Shown: in pieces, positions 1-4,894 of the stretch
Layout: every line of letters starts with the position of its first letter
How positions within the stretch are numbered: position 1 is the first letter of the stretch
NCBI GenBank assembly: GCA_002305535.1
Contig: DBRE01000010.1
Coordinates: 1,329 to 7,487, forward strand
DNA length: 6,159 nt
Direction: 5' to 3'
Source: Syntrophomonas sp. UBA1376
GTDB lineage: Bacteria > Bacillota > Syntrophomonadia > Syntrophomonadales > Syntrophomonadaceae
Made by a program: the position numbers and the translations under genes
The notes under the pieces: model-generated
The model's input: only the letters and a program-made list of their open reading frames with translations
Databases searched by the model: none
What the model was told of the DNA's origin: nothing

Positions 1-248
1 TCGTCTTTAATCTTAATAGCATATAACTTGTTTGTATGTTTGAGGGTTTCAAACCAATCTCTTTTCAGCACGCTTTTTTCCCGGTACTCATCCAGAAATC
101 TTAACCGCATTTTATACTTGCCGATAAAATCATCTTTCTTACCGCTTCGTTCCAATATATCCTTTAAATCATTCTCATAATTCCATTGAGTGCGGATGAA
201 CCCACCATTAAATGCTTCTGGATACAGAACTTCTCCCCATCGGCTCAT
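1..248 (-). CDS. Probable RelE/HigB-type toxin (type II toxin-antitoxin), 3' end off the window
   Basis: An open frame starts at ATG 248-246 and runs off the left edge after 82 codons with no stop. AAGGAG (260-255) lies 6 nt upstream of the ATG. The visible protein begins MSRWGEVLYPEAFNGG and is rich in charged helix-forming residues. Near the cut it has WFETLKHTNKLYAIKIKD (residues 65-82), which resembles the core of phage Gp49-like/HigB/RelE toxins (a conserved 'LK.t..LyeiR' stretch). In that family the protein is usually about 100-120 aa and acts as a ribosome-dependent or free mRNA endonuclease, and in HigBA-type loci the toxin gene comes first. An antitoxin gene would therefore be expected just beyond the left edge, but it is not visible. 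The strong promoter and repeated operator-like words upstream fit autoregulation. The family call is from memory of motif patterns on a partial protein; it could be another small nuclease-like or phage-derived protein. Confidence 0.62.
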   Translation of the reverse strand, partial: MSRWGEVLYPEAFNGGFIRTQWNYENDLKDILERSGKKDDFIGKYKMRLRFLDEYREKSVLKRDWFETLKHTNKLYAIKIKD

Positions 249-269
249 AAAAGACTCCTTGGTATAGTA

Positions 270-298
270 ATTATATTACCCATAAGTTATAATCTCAA
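270..298 (-). promoter_or_regulatory. Sigma-A-type promoter of the toxin gene
   Basis: Read on the minus strand, TTGAGA (298-293) and a perfect TATAAT (275-270) are separated by 17 nt. Transcription would start near 263, giving a short leader with AAGGAG before the ATG at 248. One copy of the 11-bp word TTATAACTTAT (292-282) fills most of the spacer, so a bound repressor would block RNA polymerase directly. Confidence 0.75.
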
Positions 299-331
299 TA
301 CATTTTGCAAACTTTATAACTTATAACTTAT
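282..331. repeat. Three copies of an 11-bp operator-like word
   Basis: TTATAACTTAT occurs at 314-324 and again at 321-331, overlapping with a 7-bp period. Its exact reverse complement ATAAGTTATAA is at 282-292. The inverted copy lies between the -35 and -10 boxes of the toxin promoter; the direct copies lie just upstream of the -35 box. Exact repeated words in this arrangement are typical of operators for antitoxin or toxin-antitoxin complexes. The region is AT-rich, so some repetition by chance is possible, but three exact 11-mers in 50 bp are not likely by chance. Confidence 0.6.
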
Positions 332-372
332 CGACAATTGAAATCTGTCTACAGGCGAACGGTCTGAAAATA

Positions 373-400
373 TTGATCTCTTTCTCGCACATATTATCAT
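373..400 (+). promoter_or_regulatory. Possible promoter of the small membrane protein gene
   Basis: TTGATC (373-378) and TATCAT (395-400) are 16 nt apart and would give a leader of about 40 nt before the TTG start at 446. An alternative -10 is TATAAT at 418-423, paired with TTATCA at 394-399 (18-nt spacer), but that would start transcription almost at the ribosome binding site. Either is a moderate match only. Confidence 0.35.
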
Positions 401-405
401 AATAT
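391..405. promoter_or_regulatory. Perfect 15-bp 7-1-7 palindrome, candidate operator
   Basis: ATATTAT-C-ATAATAT is an exact inverted repeat of two 7-bp arms around one base. It overlaps the TATCAT -10 candidate and lies about 40 nt upstream of the start at 446. The 7-1-7 layout is that of Fur-family boxes (Fur, PerR, Zur); 10 of 14 arm positions match the PerR-type sequence TTATAATnATTATAA as I remember it. No Fur-family gene is in the window, and an AT-rich stretch can form such a dyad by chance. Confidence 0.35.
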
Positions 406-445
406 TACTTAATATCCTATAATTAGCAATAGGAGGTGGCTTATT

Positions 446-757
446 TTGTCCATTTGTGAAACGGCAATCTTTATTTTTATGGGTGCCTTTTTGGGGATGG
501 TTGGACAGCTTATAAGGGTGATAATAGGGTTAAAAAAGCTCAAAGAAAAAACACCCTCAGGAAAATTTGGAGAAGGAGTTGATGGCAAACAATTGGTTAT
601 AAGTATCCTGATAGGGGTTGCTGCTGGAACCATTGCTGCTATTACAATGCTAGGTCAAACCATGGAAAAACAAACCCTGTTTACTCTGGTGGCAGTCGGT
701 TATGCTGGAGCAGATTTTATCGAAGGTTTTATAAAGAAAAACTCTCCACAACTGTAA
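446..757 (+). CDS. Small membrane protein of unknown family, 103 aa
   Basis: The start is TTG at 446, chosen because a full AGGAGGTG (431-438) lies 7 nt upstream; the next in-frame ATG (479) would remove half of the first membrane segment. Hydrophobic segments are at about residues 7-27, 49-70 and, shorter and weaker, 78-95. A polar linker with LKKLKEK and a GKFGEGVDGK stretch (residues 29-48) separates the first two. The C-terminus AGADFIEGFIKKN is amphipathic and basic. I do not recognise a named family. Size and topology would allow a holin-like or phage-derived membrane protein, and the divergent toxin gene makes a mobile origin conceivable, but nothing proves it. It is transcribed divergently from the toxin gene and probably alone, since a hairpin follows its stop. 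Confidence 0.75.
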   Translation: MSICETAIFIFMGAFLGMVGQLIRVIIGLKKLKEKTPSGKFGEGVDGKQLVISILIGVAAGTIAAITMLGQTMEKQTLFTLVAVGYAGADFIEGFIKKNSPQL

Positions 758-758
758 G

Positions 759-784
759 AATACAGGCAGGCCTATACCTGTATT
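759..784. terminator. Hairpin after the membrane protein gene, possible bidirectional terminator
   Basis: AATACAGG (759-766) and CCTGTATT (777-784) form a perfect 8-bp stem with a 10-nt loop, starting one base after the TAA stop (755-757). No good T-tract follows on either strand (only ATTCTT on the minus strand), so termination may be weak or this may be a 3'-stabilising stem. Without the 155-bp insertion downstream, the convergent 231-aa gene would have ended about 20 bp away, so the hairpin may once have served both genes. Confidence 0.45.
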
Positions 785-800
785 GATCTAGTTGTCAGCT

Positions 801-963
801 AAGTGAGGATTTTGCATATCTCAATAACTCCTTCAACATCGTCACTCTGAGCGATAGCGAAGAGTCTCGTAAATGCCATAGATCCTTCGCTACCACTGAG
901 GATGGCATTTTATAAATTCCAATGATAATTTAGCCAACAGTTGACGATGCAAAACCCTCAAGT
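801..963. mobile_element. MITE-like element with 13-bp terminal inverted repeats and AAGT target duplication
   Basis: The left end GAGGATTTTGCAT (805-817) and the right end ATGCAAAACCCTC (947-959) are inverted repeats with 12 of 13 matches. Immediately outside them AAGT occurs at 801-804 and again at 960-963, as expected for a 4-bp target site duplication. The 155 bp between contain no credible gene, only a central palindrome, so the element is non-autonomous and would need a transposase supplied elsewhere. The right end falls in the stop codon of the minus-strand 231-aa gene. The inverted repeat could be read one base longer (T804/A960), which would spoil the duplication, so the exact ends are slightly uncertain. 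I cannot assign an IS family. Confidence 0.62.
841..910. repeat. REP-like interspersed palindrome inside the MITE-like element
   Basis: The arm at 841-866, starting GTCACTCTGAGCG, pairs imperfectly with 881-906 (18 of 26 Watson-Crick pairs plus 3 G-U), with a perfect core TAGCGAAG (855-862) against CTTCGCTA (885-892). A competing hairpin pairs AAATGCCAT (871-879) with ATGGCATTT (902-910) exactly. From memory, sequences of the type 'GTCATTCTGAGCGAAGCGAAGAA ... CTTCGCT..CTCAGGATGAC' are dispersed in many copies in diverse bacterial genomes; this looks like a diverged copy. Confidence 0.6.
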
Positions 964-1653
964 AACAAATATCACATAAAGGTAGAAAGGTCGGTTCACT
1001 CCAAAGACTCTAGCATGCTCTTGGGGTATTATGGTTTCCAGGATAGAAAACTGGGATTCCTGAAGCCCGGCTGCAATCAATAGCGTCTTAAACGACCCGG
1101 GAGAGCAGCCGAAGAATACAGCATTCGGCATTAAGTTTTGCGCCTGTTGGTAATCATGACGTATGGCAGCAATGATTTCCTCTCGGCTTTTTGTTTGTAG
1201 CTGTCCGGCTAAGTTGGGTTTTAGGTGGATATCCCAAAAGGTAGTTCGTGATGATAAAGGTATAGATAAAACGCGGTTGCTCAGTAAATGGCTTAGTAGA
1301 ATCAAAGCTGTACGGGTGGAAAACTGCAGTTTTATCAGCTTGAACTTGGCCCGGTGATTTCTGTAAACATTAATAAACACCCAGCTAATAAAGGCTATGG
1401 CCGTAATCAGTACAGCCAGACAATATACGGTTAAGAAGCTCAGACGCAAATACAGGAAAGGATATATGATGGCGGTGAGGCTGACTGTGATGATTTGGAG
1501 AATAGCTAGAGTTATTAACACTGCCGGCAGGGTGCCATACAGATTAACCATTTGCCAGAAAAATGGGATGATAGTTCCTATCAATGAAGGAAGTATCCTG
1601 AGACTGCGGGCGTAGATCAGCCCACTGGTGAGATGTCTCAGCACCAGTTTCAT
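958..1653 (-). CDS. Membrane protein of unknown function, 231 aa
   Basis: The start is ATG 1653-1651 with AAGGCGG (1667-1661) 7 nt upstream. The N-terminal half is hydrophobic, with likely membrane segments at about residues 20-39, 43-69 and 71-97. A basic stretch (RNHRAKFKLIK, 98-108) follows, then a soluble C-terminal part that should lie in the cytoplasm by the positive-inside rule. That part contains a charged helix (TKSREEIIAAIRHDYQQAQ) and a FFGCSPGSFKTLL segment whose family I do not recognise. The stop codon TGA spans the junction of the AAGT duplication and the MITE-like element. Removing the element and one AAGT copy gives TAG at the same codon, so the protein is probably not truncated. 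No function is proposed. The opposite-strand frames inside this gene look like shadows. Confidence 0.72.
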   Translation of the reverse strand: MKLVLRHLTSGLIYARSLRILPSLIGTIIPFFWQMVNLYGTLPAVLITLAILQIITVSLTAIIYPFLYLRLSFLTVYCLAVLITAIAFISWVFINVYRNHRAKFKLIKLQFSTRTALILLSHLLSNRVLSIPLSSRTTFWDIHLKPNLAGQLQTKSREEIIAAIRHDYQQAQNLMPNAVFFGCSPGSFKTLLIAAGLQESQFSILETIIPQEHARVFGVNRPFYLYVIFVT

Positions 1654-1753
1654 TCCTTCACCGCCTTTTCCTGATGTTAGCTCCTGGAATTGATTTTATC
1701 ATGGAAAACTTGAATAGCACTCATTTTAGGAACTGCCCGTGTTTCACTCCTAG

Positions 1754-1939
1754 TTGATTTCAATTAGGGCTCAAGTGCAACATTATTGGTTGGTCGATCC
1801 CCAGGAAAGAACTCTGGAATGCTTTGCTTGGCGTGATGGTGTATACGCCCTGGTGGCCTCCGGCATGGAAGATGATGTTGTGGAACATCCTGATTTTGCC
1901 GGGCTATCCATTGCCTTACCATCATTATGGTCTAAATAA
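1754..1939 (+). pseudogene. C-terminal remnant of a Uma2-family (DUF820) endonuclease
   Basis: The frame encodes RAQVQHYWLVDPQERTLECF followed by a typical 'W/L-DG-Y-LV' strand and a PDFAGLSIALPSLW ending. This matches the C-terminal third of Uma2/DUF820 proteins, usually about 180-200 aa with a PD-(D/E)XK nuclease fold, in which 'Y..AGV.EYWLVDP' follows the catalytic core. Here a TAG stop (1751-1753) precedes the similarity, there is no ribosome binding site before the TTG at 1754, and no N-terminal or catalytic part is found in the 100 bp upstream in any frame I checked. It is therefore a dead 5'-truncated copy, squeezed between the 231-aa gene and the DUF362 gene; its end at 1939 is only 5 bp from the end of the convergent DUF362 gene. 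Confidence 0.72.
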
Positions 1940-1944
1940 AGGAT

Positions 1945-3150
1945 TTATCTGTCACTTCTGCGTCCCATAATTCGACCCAGCCAGGGCACTTGCAGAGTAA
2001 TGGCGCCTTCCGGGCACACTTCCTGGCAACAGTAGCAGCGGATGCAGGTGGCATAATTATATTGAGGAGGCTGCTCCTGACCCGCCTCAGCCCAGTCAGC
2101 TGCTGGGGGTCGCAAGGGGCAGGCGTTGACGCACAAGCCGCAGATTTTACACTGATGAGGGTCGATTTGCGGACGGGGTACTATTTGATTGCGCAGCCAG
2201 ATGTTTTTTATAACAAACCCTGGCAAGCCGATGCCCAGATTGAAGTCCCTAACCACCAGCTCTTCCCAATTATCCCCCAGCAACTCGATATCCTCTAGGC
2301 GGTATACACCCAAGCCGCTTTGTTGACCAGCTAGATTGGTCGGCACCTGCTCGGGCTCCAAACCTACCAGCCGGCTGGCGGTAGCATCCAAAGCTACCGG
2401 ATCAGCTGATATCATCAGTATCCCGGTTCGGCGAGGGGCGCCCCCTCGGGGGCCATTGCCTTCCATGGCTACAATAGCATCCAATATGTACAGCCGTGGT
2501 TTGATGTAAAGATTCAGATCTACCAGCATAGCGGCAAAATGATCCACCTGGGGATGTTTGGCGTGAAACATTTTCTTATCTAATCCCACAACACATCCGA
2601 ACTGATTCTTTACGGCTCCTGTCAAACGCGTAAGTGGGTGGGTCTTTAACTTAGGAAGACTTATCAGTCCATCGCTATCCAGGACTGCCTGGGCGATGAT
2701 AGCTTTGTGACGATGATGAGAACCCTCAATATCAATAGTCTCCCCTTCCCTAAAGGGGGACAAACTCATTCCCAGTTGGGCGGCCACTTCTGCCAGGCCA
2801 GATTTGCGGGCGGCAGCTTCCACGGTTCCGTTGGAAGGAGAATCCCCATAGGTTATCTTGACCCCGAATTGTTGCAGACTTTCCGCTACTGCCTGAAAAA
2901 CGGCAGGATGGGTGGTAACTGCTTTTCCGGGAGGATCAGCTGCCAGCAGGTTGGGTTTCAAAAGGATGTTTTCTTCGGGCCTCACCCATTTCTGCCATCC
3001 TCCCAGCAGGGCGATGCCCCGCTCCAATTGGGTTCGCACCTCTTGGAGATCATAGGTTTCACAGCGCAGTACTGCTACTTGTGATCTTCGGCCTGACTCG
3101 TTCATGCTGGGCGGCGTATTTGAATTTGATAGAATGTCGGCAGTATTCAC
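1945..3150 (-). CDS. DUF362 family protein with C-terminal two-[4Fe-4S] ferredoxin domain, 401 aa
   Basis: Residues about 24-320 form a DUF362 domain, with ILLKPNLL (62-69), VTTHP (78-82), YGDSPSNG (101-108), LPKLKTHPLTRLTGAVKNQF (165-184) and a later ADPVALDATA segment. Residues 334-379 carry two ferredoxin motifs: C334-C337-C340-C344-P and C369-C372-C375-C379-P. Each should hold one [4Fe-4S] cluster. C374 is an additional cysteine in CIRCYCCQEVC, a form I recall as usual for this family. No signal peptide is seen, so a cytoplasmic iron-sulfur protein is inferred; the substrate and partner of DUF362-ferredoxin proteins are not established. The start is GTG at 3150. The upstream GGAAAGG is rather distant and TTAGGT is weak. 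An ATG at codon 16 (3105-3103) is an alternative that would lose no domain but has no better binding site. The gene follows the SMP-30 gene by 150 bp on the same strand. Confidence 0.93.
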   Translation of the reverse strand: MNTADILSNSNTPPSMNESGRRSQVAVLRCETYDLQEVRTQLERGIALLGGWQKWVRPEENILLKPNLLAADPPGKAVTTHPAVFQAVAESLQQFGVKITYGDSPSNGTVEAAARKSGLAEVAAQLGMSLSPFREGETIDIEGSHHRHKAIIAQAVLDSDGLISLPKLKTHPLTRLTGAVKNQFGCVVGLDKKMFHAKHPQVDHFAAMLVDLNLYIKPRLYILDAIVAMEGNGPRGGAPRRTGILMISADPVALDATASRLVGLEPEQVPTNLAGQQSGLGVYRLEDIELLGDNWEELVVRDFNLGIGLPGFVIKNIWLRNQIVPRPQIDPHQCKICGLCVNACPLRPPAADWAEAGQEQPPQYNYATCIRCYCCQEVCPEGAITLQVPWLGRIMGRRSDR

Positions 3151-3300
3151 AGTTACCTAACGACCTTTCCTGCAGCTTATGCTGTTCGATGCATCTTTCT
3201 TGTTTACATCATTCTATAATTAGTGGTCTTCTCCTGCCTTTGTGAAATGCCAATCCCTAATTATGGCCAACTCCAAGCCTCCGCAACAGCTTTTGTTGTC

Positions 3301-4155
3301 CTAAAATCCCGGTATGGGCACCTTTACCTGATAGAGGTGATCACGGGCCGTAATAACGAGCCATTTGCCGTCTGGTCCCGCAAAAGCACAATTAGCTGGT
3401 ATGCGGGGCATAGGAATAGTCCCTAATTGGGTTCCGTCTGGAGCCAACACGGCTACCCCCTTTCCCCCGGCAACATATATGTTGCCAGCCAGGTCTATGG
3501 CGATGCCGTCGGGATAGGGTACCCGGGCAAAGGAACGGACATTGCTGGTGGAACCATCTTGGGCCACATCCATAACCACTACTTCATCCGCCTCGGTCAA
3601 AGCTAGATAAAGGATTCTTTCATCAGGGGAAAAGGCTAGCCCGTTGGGGCACTGGTAAAATTCGCCTTCCAAATAGATCTTTCCGTGTGGATCAATGCGA
3701 TACAACCCCATAAAGGATAGCTCGGGCGGGCGTCGTCCCAACCCATAGGGGGGATCAGTGAAATAAATAGTGTTATCGGAGCGAACCGCAATATCATTAG
3801 GGGAGTGCAACTTCTTCCCCTCATAATTATCAGCCAGGATTTCAATGCTGCCGTCGGCTTTTTGGCGACTGACCCGACGGGCGCCATGTTCGGCGGCCAA
3901 CAGGCTGCCATGCATATCGTATGCCAAGCCATTGGAACATTGGCTGGGGCGACGAAATACCTCCAGGAGGCTGGGCGGTACCCATTTATAGATGGTATCA
4001 CCAGTTATATCGCTGAAAAGCAGAAAGCCCTCGGCTTGATTCCATAGTGGCCCCTCGGTAAAAAGAAAGCCCTCACCGATCAGCTCCACTGTGCTGATTT
4101 GGTCAAACTGCAGGGGCGGCCAAATCTGTCCTGATTGATGACTGTTATTGCTCAT
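3301..4155 (-). CDS. SMP-30/gluconolactonase/LRE family beta-propeller hydrolase, 284 aa
   Basis: The family's repeated blade motifs are all present: FTEGPLW (32-38), FSDI (47-50), SNGL (74-77), HSPNDIAV (117-124), IYFTDPPYG (130-138), CPNGLAFSPDE (169-179), PYPDGIAIDLAGNIYVA (213-229) and IPANCAFAGPDG (252-263). E34, N171 and D216 fall where SMP-30 and gluconolactonases bind the divalent metal, and N120 where a substrate-contacting Asn is found. The length is normal for the family (about 280-300 aa). Such enzymes hydrolyse sugar lactones or related esters; the actual substrate cannot be read from sequence and no sugar-pathway gene is adjacent. There is no signal peptide, so it is cytoplasmic. 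ATG at 4155 has AAGGATG (4169-4163) 7 nt upstream. The gene lies 74 bp downstream of the hemerythrin gene on the same strand, with no clear terminator between, so cotranscription is possible. Confidence 0.93.
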   Translation of the reverse strand: MSNNSHQSGQIWPPLQFDQISTVELIGEGFLFTEGPLWNQAEGFLLFSDITGDTIYKWVPPSLLEVFRRPSQCSNGLAYDMHGSLLAAEHGARRVSRQKADGSIEILADNYEGKKLHSPNDIAVRSDNTIYFTDPPYGLGRRPPELSFMGLYRIDPHGKIYLEGEFYQCPNGLAFSPDERILYLALTEADEVVVMDVAQDGSTSNVRSFARVPYPDGIAIDLAGNIYVAGGKGVAVLAPDGTQLGTIPMPRIPANCAFAGPDGKWLVITARDHLYQVKVPIPGF

Positions 4156-4229
4156 GTTACTTCATCCTTATGCCTTAATTTTGCTGCGCAGGGAATTGTC
4201 CACAACCGTCCCTCTTACAAGCCCTTGCT

Positions 4230-4619
4230 TTAGCTAACGTATTGCCTGTCCGTTCCTAGTATGTGCTGTTCGATCCACTGTACTACAAAATCCAGGATCC
4301 CTAACAGGTATTCATCCTGACTCTCATCCACATTATCCAAATCAACCTCATTGATTTTGGCAATAAAATCATCATGAATCACTTTGTGGGAGAAAATTTT
4401 CCTGTATTTGATACTGGCCATATACTTTTCTTCAAAGCTAAAATGGTAGACGGCGTAATCCTTGAGTTCTTCTATGATATCTACGATGCGGTCATACTTA
4501 TCAGTCACAAAATCGTTTTTCAATAGTTCATAAGCTCTATTGGCAATCTCAAAAAGCTTCTTATGCTGTTCGTCGATTTCTTCTATCCCTAGGCGGTAAC
4601 TTTCTTTCCATTGGATCAT
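4230..4619 (-). CDS. Bacteriohemerythrin, 129 aa
   Basis: This is a single-domain hemerythrin of typical length. All seven ligands of the di-iron site are present: H19 (in IDEQHKKLF), H59 and E63 (YHFSFEEKYM), H78 and H82 (HKVIHDDF), H119 and D124 (WIEQHILGTD). W4 and the IQWKESYRLGI start are also typical. Such proteins bind O2 reversibly between the two irons and are used by anaerobes and microaerophiles for oxygen sensing, storage or scavenging, or iron handling. Here there is no fused signalling domain, so a free cytoplasmic protein is inferred. ATG at 4619 has a strong GAGGAGG within 4633-4626, about 6-7 nt upstream. It is divergent from the alcohol dehydrogenase gene across 275 bp and is the first gene of the minus-strand run. 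Confidence 0.96.
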   Translation of the reverse strand: MIQWKESYRLGIEEIDEQHKKLFEIANRAYELLKNDFVTDKYDRIVDIIEELKDYAVYHFSFEEKYMASIKYRKIFSHKVIHDDFIAKINEVDLDNVDESQDEYLLGILDFVVQWIEQHILGTDRQYVS

Positions 4620-4646
4620 AACTATTCCTCCTCATAATGTGTCTTT

Positions 4647-4676
4647 AAGCCAGTGCGTTCATTTTAAGTCTGGCTT
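4647..4676. repeat. Inverted repeat upstream of the hemerythrin gene
   Basis: AAGCCAG (4647-4653) and CTGGCTT (4670-4676) are perfect 7-bp inverted repeats with a 16-nt spacer, 28 bp upstream of the hemerythrin start. This may be an operator or a leader hairpin. I did not find a convincing -35/-10 pair for the hemerythrin gene in this interval. Confidence 0.3.
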
Positions 4677-4781
4677 GGCAAAGATTTGCTCCGCTATTTC
4701 GACATAAGGGGCAAAGAGTCCTTTATGATGACGAGTTTACCTCCGGCTTGCAGATCAGATCTTGTAGCAATTCAGCATATC

Positions 4782-4810
4782 TTGACAGCTATCCAGTGAT
4801 TTGTTATGAC
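4782..4810 (+). promoter_or_regulatory. Sigma-A-type promoter of the alcohol dehydrogenase gene
   Basis: A perfect -35 TTGACA (4782-4787) is followed after exactly 17 nt by TATGAC (4805-4810; 4 of 6 matches to TATAAT). Transcription would start near 4816-4818, giving a leader of about 78 nt. No activator gene equivalent to YqhC is in the window. Confidence 0.6.
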
Positions 4811-4823
4811 TAACCTAGGGATG

Positions 4824-4852
4824 CTGTAGTAAACTCAAATATACAGTTTTAC
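4824..4852 (+). promoter_or_regulatory. Leader dyads before the alcohol dehydrogenase gene
   Basis: Two overlapping, mutually exclusive small stems are possible just after the predicted transcription start: CTGTA (4824-4828) with TACAG (4842-4846), and GTAAACT (4829-4835) with AGTTTTAC (4845-4852, one bulged base). They may be an operator or a leader structure; each is weak alone. Confidence 0.25.
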
Positions 4853-4894
4853 CAGTGACTATAACAACGATGTGCAGCAAAAAGGAGGCAGCCT

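Noticed and set aside
409..633. Minus-strand open frame opposite the small membrane protein
   Set aside because: It has no ribosome binding site, while the plus-strand frame has a strong one and a coherent membrane topology.
801..963. CRISPR repeat or tRNA/sRNA gene in the repeat-rich interval
   Set aside because: There is no regular spacer-repeat periodicity and no cloverleaf; the structure is explained by terminal inverted repeats, a flanking duplication and a central palindrome.
1163..1615. Plus-strand open frames within the 231-aa membrane protein gene
   Set aside because: Short and basic, without start signals; the minus-strand frame has a good ribosome binding site and clear hydrophobic segments.
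1990..3084. Plus-strand open frames of about 100-125 codons opposite the DUF362 gene
   Set aside because: They lie antisense inside a well-supported gene, have no ribosome binding sites or recognisable motifs, and arise from its codon pattern.
3283..3298. Small hairpin CAACA/TGTTG just after the SMP-30 stop as a terminator
   Set aside because: The stem is only 5-6 bp and no T-tract follows on the minus strand, so it cannot be supported as a terminator.
3636..4047. Open frames on both strands within the SMP-30 gene
   Set aside because: They overlap a protein with all family motifs; the alternative translations show no family resemblance.
4675..4690. Sigma-54-like TTGGCA...TTGCT on the plus strand
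   Set aside because: GG (4677-4678) and GC (4688-4689) are separated by 9 bases instead of the required 10, and it lies more than 200 bp from the alcohol dehydrogenase start, with a better sigma-A promoter in between.
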